NCBI GenBank assembly: GCA_019055375.1 | Contig: JAHQIW010000746.1 | Coordinates: 1 to 64,000, forward strand | Direction: 5' to 3' | DNA from: Parelaphostrongylus tenuis | Taxonomy: Eukaryota; Nematoda; Chromadorea; Rhabditida; Metastrongylidae | DNA length: 64,000 bases | Shown here: positions 22,935 through 33,800 of the stretch, piece after piece | Numbering within the stretch: the first letter of the stretch is position 1 | Layout of the letters: every line of letters begins with the position of its first letter | Made by a program: the position numbers and the translations under genes | The notes under the pieces: model-generated | What the model was told of the DNA's origin: nothing | The model's input: the letters and a program-made list of their open reading frames with translations, nothing else | Database searches by the model: none

Positions 22935-23869
22935 ATATTGTAATCATTAGAAGGTTGCTGCAGTTCTTCGCTACAGATATAAACCGTTTCAATACGATTT
23001 CTTTGTACCTTCTCAAACAGCAATAACAAGTGTCCTAGTTAAAATCGTTGCTTGCTAATTGTCATTCTTCAACATAAAAGTCACCGAGTAGTTCTAAAAT
23101 CCTCCTGTATTATACCTGTGGTGTAGACAACTATGAATTATCGATAATGAAAAAGTAAAGAGAATCCATATATACTGTTTACCACACTCTTTCCTGCGCC
23201 AGCTAGAGATTAACCATCATTTCTCTGTCTCAAATCTGCCCTACGATAATTTCAAGATGACTTGTAGTACTTATAGAAATCTATGCACCCCTTTCTTTTA
23301 CTCTTTGGACATTTCCTTTACTTGTTTCTGATAAGGTTTACTATTTCGATCTTGGAAAGAAGCATTGTATTTATTCCAAATGCAGATATTCCAACTCAAA
23401 TAGAACATGTTAATCACCACTTGCTCCAAAAAAAAACAAACTTTTCACCCTCTTGTGCATTTGCATTGCCTTTCTCGCGACAACGTAACTTGAAAGCGCA
23501 TATTCCCCAACTAAATACATTTATCAGAGGTCTATGTGGAAGTGATCCTAGTATGTAGCTGGAGTAAGTGCAGTGTAGTGTATGTGTAAAAATACAATTT
23601 TCCTATTCTACGGACAAGAGGCTAGAGAGATTTGAAGAGCTCGTTATAGATAACCTATACCACCTTGATTTTATTGCTTCCCATCAGTGGTATGATGTTG
23701 AAAATTACATTTAGGAAGAATGACTGGTACAAAAGAAACTCGATCTCGGCAGCTGAACCGACGTTTTACCTTTACCAGGAGCGCCGGCTAGATTTATATA
23801 CCGACATCATACCGCTGCTTCGTAAAAGCCGTCAGTTGTACTGGATCTAATACCGATATGTGTTTAACG
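22935..23869. other. No gene recognised
   Basis: Chance frames only. Near 23680 the phrase CATCAGTGGTATGATGTTGA is the outer flank seen in T elements (25565, 47744), so the T foldback that follows may begin here. Confidence 0.4.
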
Positions 23870-23999
23870 GACTAAACTTGCGAAGGGTTGGTTGCTCACA
23901 GCTTCGACAGTCCATATCAAAGCGTCCTAGTCGTATAGTAGTAGCCTGCACCCTCGGTAAAGGGTGAAACGCGGGTTCAGATCCCGTCTCAGCTCAAGT

Positions 24000-24238
24000 T
24001 TTTGCGTAGTTCATTGTCTTGCAGGTATATTCCAACGATACAGGCAGCTGCGATGGCTTACGTTTCTTTGGTCTCGCTTTATTCAGATCCTGGGAGGTCA
24101 GAAAAGAATCGCAGTCTGCTTGGCCAAGCACTGAGAAGATTGCACATCAATTTGACTCTTTTAGGCTCTGAGGAAGGCGAAACTGTTGAAACGTCAGCCA
24201 TCAGAGCTGTTTATATTGTTAAAGTACACATCTAAGAG
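24000..24238 (+). repeat. R-family element, copy 1
   Basis: Shares its core (GGCTCTGAGGAAGGCGAAAC) and the surrounding TTTGACTCTTTT/GTTTATATTG phrases with the R copies at 47.4 and 48.4 kb (TTTGACCTTTCC, GTCAAATAGAG). The 3' CACCTCGTG end phrase of the other copies is not seen. Confidence 0.55.
24164..24199 (+). ncRNA. Hammerhead-like motif, minimal stem III
   Basis: GGCT (24164-24167), core CTGAGGA (24168-24174), worn stem II AGGCGAAACTGTT, core GAAA, then CGTC, then AGCC (24196-24199). GGCT pairs with AGCC as stem I. A15.1-U16.1 closes the two-pair palindrome ACGT as stem III, and H17 is C. Core bases are all kept; stem II is weak. Activity is uncertain. Confidence 0.5.
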
Positions 24239-24439
24239 GATGGGGTGGCAGGCAAAAGCTTGATCTGAGGCGGATTTCAACCCGCGTTTCACCCTCATCG
24301 GCGGCGCGTGCTACTACTACTACACCAAGACACTTTGATATGAACTGCCAAAGCTTTCAGCAACCAATCCTTGACAGTTTAGTCTGTTAAGCACATACTT
24401 ACATCGGAGCCAATAGATTCGACGGCATTTCAAAGCAGT

Positions 24440-24530
24440 GGTATGTTGTTGACATACGCATCTAGCACGGGCCGCGATAAGGCAGAACGCCGGTTCAACT
24501 CCCTTGTGAGGTCGAGTTTTGCGAACCACT
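24440..24530 (+). repeat. T-family tRNA-like fragment
   Basis: GCGATAAGGCAGAACGCCGG followed by TTCAACTCCC and a GTTTTGCGAACCACTC flank resembles the T tRNA-like unit plus its GTTTTGCACACCACTC flank. Upstream lies the T outer phrase CAGTGGTATGTTGTTGA (24437-24453). Confidence 0.45.
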
Positions 24531-24711
24531 CAATCTTCCCAATCAAAACAGTTATAGATTATCTGCACTTCACTAAAAGATCTCTTGTTCAGCCTCTTGT
24601 CCTCGGAATTAGAAAATTATGGATCTATAAAGAATTTCGGAAAAACTTCACTTTTTCCTACGAATGAAGTAGAAAATAGCAAGGATTAGTGAAAGTCAAG
24701 TATGAACTCAC

Positions 24712-25059
<348 letters not shown>

Positions 25060-25564
25060 CTACAAGGAATAACTAGCCGCAGAAAAGTTCAATTCTAGCC
25101 AGGGAAGAAAGAAACCGCATTACAAATAGTACTGATCCCATGAAAATAAAAAGAAATGCCAAAAGTTCAGATAAGGATATGCAAAATCTGGTTCGATCCC
25201 TCCCCACTTTAGTATTTTCCTGTAATCAATCAGCTGAACATCTTAAGTGTTAGGAAACCTTTCAGCTTGGGCATCTCTAGGACTGCAAGGAGTACCGCCT
25301 TAACCAGTATTCGAAGGCATACAAAGGAAAGATCAGATCCACACTGTGATGACGGAGGGTAGGAAATAGATAAAAAATCAGGGAATAGGAGCCAGACAGG
25401 CCACAAGAGCATAGAGAACGTGTTTTAGGAGAGGAAAAGAAGCCATATTTCTAATCTGCCCACGCACTTACTGGTACTTACTAGTTATTTAAGTTGATTT
25501 TAGCAACCATACATCCTTTATTAGATGACCGAGCAAATTCCTTCTAATTAAGCGTTTTTTAGCG

Positions 25565-26128
25565 GCGGTATGATGCTAAAAATATACCCATTGATGTAGA
25601 ATGATGTGCAAAACATTTGCGCCAGGCATGACTCGAACCCGCATCTCATTTATCTTTGGGACGCATGCTGTAACCCGTTGCGTCACTAACTTCGTTTGCC
25701 CACACCACACTTTCTAGGCTAGAACGCATCTATTTGTCAGCAACCAACAGTCAACGGTTTGGCCCCGGTAGTCGGTATCGACACTGAACTCGGTCATGTT
25801 GACAGATATTAAGATCACTCTACATCAATCGGCGTAAAAGTAACATCATATCATCGTTAAAAACGGTTAGACAGAAAAAAATTCTATCTGATCATCTAAT
25901 ACCCAATATCTGTCAGCGTGAATTGGTTTAATGTCGATAGCCACTAACCCTGCCATACCGTTTACGGTTTCTTACTGACAGACAGATGCCTTGAAGCGTA
26001 GGAATAGTGATGTCAAAACAGGCATGGATGGTGTGAGAGATAGAGCAAGCGATCCCGAACTGGGTGAAATGCGGGTTCAAGTCCTGCCTGACGCAAATGT
26101 TTTGCACATCACTCTACATCAATGGGTA
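25565..26128. repeat. T-family foldback, long arms with tRNA-like cores
   Basis: The left arm (about 25565-25802) and right arm (about 25900-26128) are reverse complements over roughly 230 bp: ACCCATTGATGTAGAATGAT on the left against ATCACTCTACATCAATGGGT on the right; ATTTGCGCCAGGCATGACTC against the tRNA-like GTCCTGCCTGACGCAAATGT; and TGTTGACAGATATT near 25789-25802 against AATATCTGTCAGCGT near 25907-25921. Each arm carries a tRNA-like unit pointing inward or outward in mirror image (B-box GGGTTCAAGTCCTGCC at about 26075-26090). About 100 bp separates the arms. Confidence 0.8.
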
Positions 26129-26149
26129 AAACTGCATGATTCTAATGTT

Positions 26150-26330
26150 GCTTAATATCGCATTTCCTTGCGAACATTCTGGTATACAAACTGTCTGTAC
26201 TTGCCTAAAATGGAGCTATCTTGAAAACAAATTCGCTTGCTCATGGGAGCATGAATGTCGCATCAAGGAAAATGCTAGTGAAGGGGCACGCAAAATAATG
26301 GAGCTTCCTTTGGACGGCCGGAGCGCTACT
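26150..26330 (+). pseudogene. Mariner (M2) N-terminal fragment, + strand copy
   Basis: Encodes a worn version of the M2 start: CLKWSYLENKFACSWEH, then RIKENASEGARKI. It lies tail to tail with the better copy on the opposite strand, meeting near 26320. The upstream phrase TGCGAACATTCTGG (26172-26185) matches the leader of the opposite copy. Confidence 0.6.
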
Positions 26331-26600
26331 AATCCTTCAGACTGTTCTCTCCAGCTTTGAACTTCGCGAACCATTTTCTAGCCGTCTTTTCTGTAACCGT
26401 ATCATCGTCCCAAGATGCGTTAATCTTGCGAGCGGCTTCACTAGCATTTTCCCCTACGCGCCAATTGTGCATGAGTAGTACGCGAATTTGTACCAAAGAC
26501 AGCTCCATCTTGAAGCAAGTATATGCAAGTTGTATTCCAAAATGTTCACAAGAAGATGTACAATTGGACAATACCAAATAACGTGATTTCTATCAAATCT
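26325..26600 (-). pseudogene. Mariner (M2) N-terminal fragment, best copy
   Basis: From about 26510 down, the - strand reads KMELSLVQIRVLLMHNWR, then VGENASEAARKINASWDD, then DTVTEKTARKWFAKFKAG, then ENSLKD. This is the two helix-turn-helix start region of a mariner transposase (compare the HNASEAARRINEAWGEGTV pattern). The frame stops at 26329 and the catalytic domain is absent. With the + strand fragment it forms an inverted pair of about 180 bp per arm. Confidence 0.75.
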
Positions 26601-26659
26601 GAATAATAAATTTGGTGTTTATTGCTATAGTGCCAAGGTTCATGGACCCGCCTACTAAA

Positions 26660-26768
26660 ATACTACTAAGAGTAACAAAGTATCATAGATGTAATCGAGT
26701 AATAAAGTAATAGCCACAACAAGTAATGCAGTAGCAAAGTGACAATAGTCAAGTAATGTAGTAATAAA
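26660..26768. repeat. Degenerate AGTAATAAAGT-type tandem repeat
   Basis: Imperfect units such as GAGTAATAAAGTAATAG, AAGTAATGCAGTAGCAAAG and AAGTAATGTAGTAATAAAG follow one another. The 120-codon frame across it on the - strand is an artefact of the repeat. Confidence 0.7.
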
Positions 26769-26769
26769 G

Positions 26770-26842
26770 CAGGGGCACCGTGGCCGAGTGGTTGTGATGC
26801 TGATCGCGGTGTGCGTGGGGCCAAGCTCCACTCCCTGTTCTC
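26770..26842 (+). other. tRNA-Ser/Leu-like sequence (repeat head)
   Basis: GGGGCACCGTGGCCGAGTGG then TTGTGATGC gives a clear A-box of the serine/leucine type. The B-box region (GCCAAGCTCCACTCC) is worn. A similar start, GTCGCCGTGGCTGAGTGG, occurs at 39411. Likely a tRNA-derived repeat head, not a working tRNA. Confidence 0.45.
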
Positions 26843-27124
26843 CTACAGTCAACAACAACGTCCTATGGAACGCCACAGCAAGGCTATCCTTCAGACTGCA
26901 AGGAGACTCGCTCGATCTGTAGTCTACGCCATTCAAGAAGAAAACGAAAAAAACGAATTGAATGCTAGAAGTATCAGGATCTGCACAGTAAGAAAAAACG
27001 CTGTGATGACGGATCAATTAAAGTGGTAACGTGCATAAGTAACAGTACAAGCATCAAAGAAATAGTAGATTATTATAGATAAGATAGAGTGAAATAAAAT
27101 AAGAAGATACTTGTCCACTATTAG

Positions 27125-27490
27125 GCGACAAATGAAAAACCGGCCTCATTCGCTGGACACGAACTTTTTATAGAAGACTTAGTGATCGTCAGAAAGCTTA
27201 AAGTTCTGGCTACAGCCCCACGTAGCCGGTTTCCAATAAAGCCTTTCTTTTAGATGTTGTTACAGGAGGAATTCGTTGCCTTACAGACGCGCATATTCTC
27301 TCCGAACAAAGTTCTTTCTTTGGACTATTCGCAATCATTCGATAGCGTAGGATTCAAAGATCGATCAATTGTCGCTTTGGTAAATGGCTGATGTTTGTTG
27401 TTTAACTAGGAATTGCTTCTCCGTTTTGGTAGGAACCAGCTGAACTGCGCGGCCAATGTGAAACGTAATTTTATTTCCCAATTTATAACA
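27125..27490 (+). repeat. F4 interspersed repeat, reference copy
   Basis: Ordered phrases shared with 16700-17270, 52495-52720 and 56310-57000: GCCTCATTCGCTGGACACGA, TTCTGGCTACAGCCCCACGT, CTTTGGACTATTCGCAATCA, TTCGATAGCGTAGGATTC, GCGGCCAATGTGAAACGTAA. Non-coding. Terminal repeats were not defined. Confidence 0.6.
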
Positions 27491-27805
27491 TGATGAAATG
27501 GTATGTTGGAAAACCTAGCTAGGTATCACGCTAGCCACAGTCATTTTTAGCCTTATAGTGGACAAGAACCAACAAGAATGAAAAGTAGAAAATAAAACTA
27601 AAGAAAATAAAGAAATGAAGAAAATATAGGAACTGGAAAATAAAATAAAACGAGAGACCAAAGCAGACTTCTCTACACTTCAAGCTGCTGCCTTAATCAT
27701 AGGAATATGTGACTGATCGATAATGTTGAAGACAAACGAAGGCCGGATTCCAACTTATATACTCAACGGCAAGATGAACGATGAACATTTTAATGAAAAG
27801 GAGAA

Positions 27806-28097
27806 AAAAAAGGAAAGAAGTCGTCGGGGTTCTGCGACAACCTCTGCGGGTTGCGCCATGGATCCGTCTTCAATTTTTAACCCTCGCTTGAGGCGACTGA
27901 ATGGTGACTCCCAGTGGACGCTGCCCTGAGTCAGTGTTGCTTATCCTCAGAGACAATCGTGAGACCAATCCGCCACCAGTTCACCGACCACGGTAAAATG
28001 GACTGGATGAATTGGTAAGCCATGGGCGCGAGATCGAACCATCGACCTTGTATATGACACAGAGCACGCCTAACCACTGCTCCCACATGCGCTCCTA
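27806..28097 (-). repeat. tRNA-derived SINE (family S1), copy C
   Basis: The - strand head at about 28096 (GGAGCGCATGTGGGAGCAGT) is followed by ATGGTTCGATCTCGCGCCC, then CATGGCTTACCAATTCATCC, GAACTGGTGGCGGATTGGTC and AAGACGGATCCATGGCGCAA. The tail near 27806 is not a clean CCTTTAT repeat. Confidence 0.75.
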
Positions 28098-28457
28098 TGA
28101 GTGGAAGGACAAGCGCAAAAAGGAATGGAAAGAAACACTTAGATAAAAGTGAAGAAAAACCGCTCAAGAGAAGTTGCCGCAGACCAGCATGTGATGAGGC
28201 GCTCCCAATCCACATGATTAACGTGCTCCCACGCAAAAGTCCGCATTTTCGCGTTTCGAGTCTGCGTACCCGCCGCAATTCAGAATTACAGCCTTCACCG
28301 TATCACCATCCGCTAAAAATCGCAACAATAATCAGCCCGTTGGCTTCCGCGTTGTCGTCTCCCGTGACACCGTGACGTGGCCGGCGGGTCCAGCGGGGCC
28401 GCGCTTCAATGGCGATGCGGTGGTTTTCGAATGAAATTTGAATTTTCCTCATTCAGG
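28098..28457 (+). other. GC-rich island with open frame and splice donor
   Basis: After the SINE, about 360 bp are visibly richer in G and C and CG dinucleotides than the surroundings (GACGTGGCCGGCGGGTCCAG at 28374). A frame of 92 codons starts at 28097. A strong donor (TTCAG/GTGAGT) sits at 28457/28458. This could be a first exon or promoter region of a gene to the right, but no matching next exon was found and no family is recognised. Confidence 0.3.
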
Positions 28458-28622
28458 TGAGTTTCCTTGTCAGCTCATAATTGAAGTATGCTAAAACAGA
28501 TTTCAGAAAGGATTTAGGTGGTTAAAAAAAGCTGAGGGTTCATCTGAAAACCCCGCTTTTATTCGAAGGGAAACCCTAAATGCTAACGAAAAGGTTGTAA
28601 GTCAGGTGATGGGACAGAAATT

Positions 28623-28940
28623 ATTTTCAATAGATCCTCTCATTATTATTTGAGCCAACCTGTCATGTGGTCTGATAAGGGCTCTTTCTCAGCCGCTAGA
28701 CGTGTTTCGTCTCTTTCGGGATAAAGGTATAAAATGAGAGAAATAGCAACCAAAGAGCAATCGAGTGTACAACACTCTGTGTTAAGTGGAAAATCTCAAT
28801 TGACATAGAGTATAAAAAGGTTCTAGCCGATTGACGAGTCATTTAGGACGATACACGTGTATCGGGCTGTACAAGAGCCCTTACCAGAGCACACAACAGT
28901 TGGCTCAAATGATAATGTTAAGGATCCATTGAATTTTGAG
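28623..28940. repeat. F2-family foldback, copy 2
   Basis: The left arm (about 28623-28712: TTTTCAATAGATCCTCTCAT, TTTGAGCCAACCTGTCATGT, GGTCTGATAAGGGCTC) mirrors the right arm (about 28848-28940: CACGTGTATCGGGCTGTACA, AGAGCCCTTACCAGAGC, GTTGGCTCAAATGATAATGT). The centre keeps AGTGTACAACACTCTGTGTT. More diverged than the copy at 9.8 kb. Confidence 0.7.
28823..28868 (+). ncRNA. Degenerate F2 hammerhead motif
   Basis: TTGACGA replaces CTGACGA and GATA replaces GAAA. Stem II (GTC...GAC) and ACACGTGTATCGGGCT are kept. Two core changes suggest it is dead. On the left arm only GACGAAACACGTC remains (- strand, about 28710). Confidence 0.6.
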
Positions 28941-29648
28941 CATGGTCATAACGAAGCACTCGAAAGAAAGGTATAATAAAAATTTATGTTATTTAATTGC
29001 CTTGATAGGGGGGAGCATCGTCGTGCCGGCCGCCTGCGCGGCACTCATAGAGGGTGGCATCAGCGTCTCTGTGCGAGATTTGTCGTGCTGCCTGCTTCTA
29101 TGCTCCCATGAGCGTCTTCATTCTCACGATACGAGACGCCACCGTTACAACAGCTGATTGCGACCGTGGGAAAATTGAGAATGAGGGAAAAAAAATGCAG
29201 AGGAGAGTACGCCTGGGTATGGGCAACCAGTTTCTGCGGAAGGCAAGGGCTGTAACTGAAAGAAGACGACACAACGTTATGCGAAAAACAATTACATTGC
29301 AAGGCTTGTTTATCTTGCAGACTGTTATTACAGTGTTACATAAGCGAATCCTTCCGAAATTACAAAAGGTCGAATCTTCATTTATCGCCATATAACAGGC
29401 AGGTACCCAATTTCATTACAGATTCGGCAAAAGTACAGCTGAATAATGCACACCAGGTATGAGATGTCACGCTTCGTGAAAGAAAATGATATTAAGGTGA
29501 GAGATATCCCATTATCACATAAATCGTTTCCAATATCGATTGATTACGTCAGACAGTGTTTTTTCAAGTCAAAATCCTATTATACGTCTAGACTTTTTGC
29601 GCTTTGAAGGTGCTCCTTTATAGCTCCGGTATGTTGACCAATGCCACT

Positions 29649-29846
29649 TCAACGGCTATCCCTGAAAATTTCTCGATCAATCTCAACTTGAGCCTTATTT
29701 ATTGCTGCAATGCTTGTCATTTCGCGTGCTCTGCTTGCTTCTGCTAGGCCACTATGCTTTGGTGATAAATTCCTGTACATCTTCCAGTTCTTACCCCTAC
29801 GAATAACTTCAATGAGACCACGTGTAGGTGCCTTTTGAAGGCCCAT
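29649..29846 (-). CDS. Open reading frame, product not recognised
   Basis: 65 codons rich in basic and polar residues (GLIEVIRRGKNWKMYRNL, then SRAREMTSIAAINKAQVE). No signal peptide, membrane segment, domain or convincing splice sites recognised. Could be an exon or part of an unidentified element. Confidence 0.2.
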   Translation of the reverse strand: MGLQKAPTRGLIEVIRRGKNWKMYRNLSPKHSGLAEASRAREMTSIAAINKAQVEIDREIFRDSR

Positions 29847-30376
29847 CAGTACATGACTCTCCCTCCCTCATTCCCGGAGTAGGCTCCAATATCGGCTCTT
29901 CACAGTGACTTGCCGTGAGATTTGACGCCACGCGGGAGTGTGAAGAAGCATCCCACATGGTCGATGTATCATATATGATTCATGCGGAAACCAGGGATGA
30001 TAACGCGTTAGGACTTGTCCATGCGTGTGGCATACGCCTCGTGTCGTGCCGATATATAAACCGTGCTGTTTTCAGTATTATAAGCGTTTTGATTGTCGCT
30101 GAGGCCTCCGCCTAACTCCGAGTACCTTATTTCATGGCAGCTTCTCAAACTCCACAAATTTATCACTTTTTACAGTTTCTCTTTCAGTTTTTCACGTGGC
30201 ACTTACGCGTGCACGCCAGTCTGCACACAAGCCAAAGAAATATTAGTGGCAATATAAGATTGCCACACAGATTGTGGACCATATTTGGTACAAGGTCAAT
30301 TTGTGAGACAGGTAAATTAAGCACGATTCATTGCAAATTGAATCGAGGCACAACTGTGATTCTTTGTCGCGTATCT

Positions 30377-30467
30377 GACTTCTCATTTTCTTTTCCCTCT
30401 TTTTCTTTCCTTTCTTTTCTTTTCCTCGCTTTTCTTTTCTTCTCTTTTCATTTCTTTCTTCTCTCCT
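30377..30467 (+). repeat. Polypyrimidine (TTTTC-rich) tract
   Basis: Almost pure C/T for about 90 bp (runs such as TTTCCTTTCTTTTCTTTTCC). The frames reading through it on both strands are low-complexity artefacts. Confidence 0.9.
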
Positions 30468-30499
30468 AAGATTCTGCTTATACTCAACCAGAATTCCTT

Positions 30500-32049
30500 T
30501 CAATTCACTGCTTCATCAGTCATACGATGCTAGAAACTCAATTCAATAATGTTGAGTAAAATGCAAGACTTTGAGCATTAGATGGGAATCGAACCAGAAT
30601 CCAATTCTTCCGTGGCGTTCACCTTCCTCTCCCGGTCTGGCGTCCAAAGTTTTGCTTATCACTTAAATTAAGTCTTATATTGTGTTTTCTGCAGGTCTTT
30701 TGATTGTTTTTATATGCTCTCAAGATAATGTGTTGTAGAGGAATTTTGCCCCTTTGAATCTTTGGAAGTTCATAGCTGCAAGATTTGAGGGCGACTAAAA
30801 GAACGCCGTTTATCTAATTGCCACGTAGATGCAAAGTGGTTTGAGCCTGGGCCGATGACTACCTGTTGTGGTGTATAAGAATTCTTCGACGTATTGCTCA
30901 GAACTGGGAAGAGGAACCTAGCTAGACCATATGTATAACGATTTATTCTAAATTGTTTCTGATCTCTTCTCAGTGTTTGTAGAGATAAAAGAGTTAAGTA
31001 TGCAAACGGGTTTTGTTTCAACCAACTCATGCTGCCATCGGACTCAGGATAATATCAGTGGACTAAGTAAACTAGTCACTACAGACAGCAAGCTACCAGG
31101 CACTGCTCTAACCCACTAATTTCGTCTTAATGGAACGGCTACGAAGATTAACATGATTCGATCAATTGGGTAGAGGGAGATTTTATTACTGAGCCTATTT
31201 TCTTGGAAGAACCTTATCACTGCACTGCTTTTTCGAAAAAAATTACGTTTTGAGCCGAAATGCAGAGAATTGAATGCACTTTTATTGGCATTTTATCCGA
31301 CGTCTTTTCTTCTGGATTTGTTGTTTTTGATATTAGAGATTGCAACATTGAACCTGGTTATCGGAAACGCTTTTTCAGCACGCTCAAGCAGCAAGAGAAA
31401 AATGTGCTTCTTTTTCGAAACAGTCCATTCCTTTGACATCACATCGGATTTCCTTACAGCTATGTGTAGCAAAATCCTGAGCTACAGATATTTCATTGTC
31501 ATGAAAACGAGAATATTACCTAGAGGACTTCTATAGAAATTTTTTCAATAGAAAACACGCTCTTACCCCCTAAATTCCTTATTTTTTGGGAGAAAGCTAG
31601 ATGTGTTCTTAGTAAATATCACATCTTAAAACTTTTCCCGCTCCTTTTATCGCCTACCTTGTGAGTTCAAAACTTGAAGACATAGCCTGATGAGCAAACT
31701 TTTTCTGTTCATCTTTTTTAGTTTATGTGAAGAATTTTTCTAGTATGCAGCTGGAGTAAGCGTAAAATGAGCGCGCATTCAATAATCTGCAGAGTTCTCC
31801 TTTGAGAAGATGCATTGTCACTCACATTTTATCACATCTTACTGATGTTGTGAATTTTTTTTTGAAACGTTTATTTCATCAATGAGCAATCTAGAATCTA
31901 GAACAAGTTACCCTTCCCGCTAAGAATTTTTACTTCTTACCTGTACTCAGTAGTCACTACATAATAAATCAATCAAAACTCAGTGTACAATCAGTGACTT
32001 GAATGTCTAAAGCACTTGGAAACTTTATTCCCGAGGATGCTGCTTTGGG
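30500..32049. other. No gene recognised (1.5 kb)
   Basis: An 86-codon frame at 30770-31030 (-) and an 88-codon frame at 31270-31536 (+) have no recognised motif. No repeats matched the other families in the window. Confidence 0.4.
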
Positions 32050-32530
32050 GCATGGAGAATATGATAAACCGATAGAGCAATATCAGGGCCATGCGGTAAA
32101 TGTGGTACCGTGGTCTGAGCCCAGTTTCTACAAAACGTGACGAGTCGATTTTGCAATGTGAGATCGAGAGTTATTATTGAAAGATAAGATACTAAACCGG
32201 TTAGGGCGCTGTTTCATTGGTGTGAGCAATTGTGTTCTTTCCCAATAGACGTCGGCACTGGATTATCCACTTGTTCTTCAAAAGTTCATTACACTGCATT
32301 GCCCTGCCAATCCAAAAGTGCCTTCGTTGGCTTTGACTGAGCTGACGTGTCCGCCGCAAGGCAGCCACTGTGAGTGGATCAATTTGTTGTTATGGTAGTC
32401 CTATGACTAATCTTCAGTAATGATCAGATTGAGGAAGTCCTGCTTATGCAATCACAGCAACTACTTTTCAAATAATCACGAGTGCATCGCGGTCAAGTGA
32501 CCCACCGACATCTTCGATCACCTCCATTTT
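32050..32530 (-). pseudogene. Decayed mariner transposase (lineage M4), copy 2
   Basis: The - strand pieces align with 17760-18500. Near 32150-32180 the frame reads NNSRSHIAKSTRHVL, the mariner DNARPHIAKST region with the catalytic Asp changed to Asn. Upstream are a worn CDCISRT/LIITED stretch (first-aspartate region) and WLPCGG. Shared nucleotide phrases include TGCAATCACAGCAA and CGGTCAAGTGA. Several in-frame stops. Inactive. Confidence 0.7.
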
Positions 32531-32880
32531 TCTTGGAGGTAGGCATTCAGTCCTTGCCCAACAAGTGGCTGCATGCCATTACCTATGATGCTGAATAGAT
32601 ATTGGTGATTGATCGATTTCTTCAACTGAATGGCAATCAAGTCATCAAAAGTGTCGAAATGCGAAGAAAAAACCATGGGACAACTCAGTGGAAAAAGGAT
32701 CATTTTTACAATGGAAGAGCTTAGTTTATCGAAACATCCGATTTCAATGAATGAAAAGTAAAGAAGGAATGCAAAGTAAGCTATGACCATAATGGTCATT
32801 GAAGTGCACTACACTTACTTCCAAAATCTAGATGAAAAGTAGCTTTTTTTTATAGTTAAATTGGTGTGAGCAAAGAAAGT

Positions 32881-33205
32881 GTCATCAACTCACTCGGCAA
32901 ATTTCTTCGCTCGCGATTGCCCATTGTTGGTAGTTCACACCTCCTGCATCTTTAAATAAATACATTTCGACTAGTTTTAGGACTTTTGGCGCGATGGATA
33001 TGTCTTGCTGACTAAAATATTTGGTTTGGAAGAAAAGCACACTTTGTCGTTTACGTCTCAAAACCACCTTAGTCCAATTGCTACTGTACGTTTGTTTTCG
33101 ACTTTCATTGACCTCAGCTGGTGTATAAATATTCAGATTGGATTTCCATGATTTGTAAACTCCATCCAAAACGCAACAAGGACCAAGCAGGCCAGCATCA
33201 AAACT
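32881..33205 (-). CDS. Open frame, possible exon, product not recognised
   Basis: From about 33205 the - strand is open for over 100 codons: GLLGPCCVLDGVYKSW, then SVLFFQTKYFSQQDISIA, then KVLEMYLF-like KLVEMYLFKDAGGVNYQQ, then WAIASEEICR. It may end at a GTGAGT donor near 32890. In another frame, just downstream of ATTTATAAGC, ATGCTGGCCTGCTTGGTCCT would give a signal-peptide-like start that runs to a stop after 21 codons. Protein-like composition; family unknown; a frame shift between start and body is possible. Confidence 0.3.
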
Positions 33206-33539
33206 TCACTATCCACAGCTTATAAATGGCTTTCTATTCAGGAGAATCCTTTGAGATACTGGTAAAGCAAGATTGCGGACTACTTCTGCACAGCTGTGTT
33301 AACTATAGAAGAATGCCTAAAATATGTTCATAATGGACTATTCTCCTCCCAAACGGTAACGACTTCGAGTGGTTTCCGTGATTGGCGTCGACAAAAACAT
33401 TTAGTGCCAATGCTTGGTATTCATATTCTGATTTCGCTATTTCTTAAATTGAAAATGCTCTATGAACATCTTCTTCGTGTGACAATTTTCAAAAATTTTG
33501 CATCGTTTTCATCTGCAGTCCAAATCATGTGCTTAAGAA

Positions 33540-33800
33540 GATAGACTCAATTGAAGATTTGACGTTCGTAACCGCTGCAGAATCTGAAGAATTCGGCATG
33601 TGATCTGGAACCCTAGCTAGAAGTAAGAGAACGCCGTCATTCTAGTTGTAGCATAATTGCAAGATGGCATGAATTGGTTGACGGCTATCTGTGGCGAAAG
33701 AATGAGAGCTTCCTCACGCAGTTTACTCACAACTCGAAAAAAGAACCAGTAATTTTCCTTTGTTCACACCCATCTCAATGCTTCAAGAAAAAACTGCATT
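33540..33800. repeat. Repeat flanking M4, copy 2
   Basis: CTAGCTAGAAGTAAGAGAAC and TCATTCTAGTTGTAGCATAA match 18985-19040; similarity continues through a TTTACTCACAACTC phrase. See the copy at 18880. Confidence 0.6.

Larger units (their letters stand above)
23870..24395. repeat. T-family foldback interrupted by an R element
   Basis: The left arm (about 23870-24010) reads GGACTAAACTTGCGAAGG, then GGTTGGTTGCTCACAGCTTC, then a tRNA-like unit ending GGGTTCAGATCCCGTCTCAG. The right arm (about 24240-24395) is the reverse complement with changes (CAAAGCTTTCAGCAACCAAT on the + strand). Between the arms lies the R-type unit with a hammerhead motif. This nesting orders events: the foldback may have received the R element, or the pair may have moved together. 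Confidence 0.7.

Noticed and set aside
26655..27017. 120-codon - strand frame
   Set aside because: It crosses a degenerate AGTAATAAAG tandem repeat and a tRNA-like head; the Leu/Thr-rich protein is an artefact.
30134..30503. 111- and 86-codon frames
   Set aside because: Both depend on the 90-bp polypyrimidine tract.
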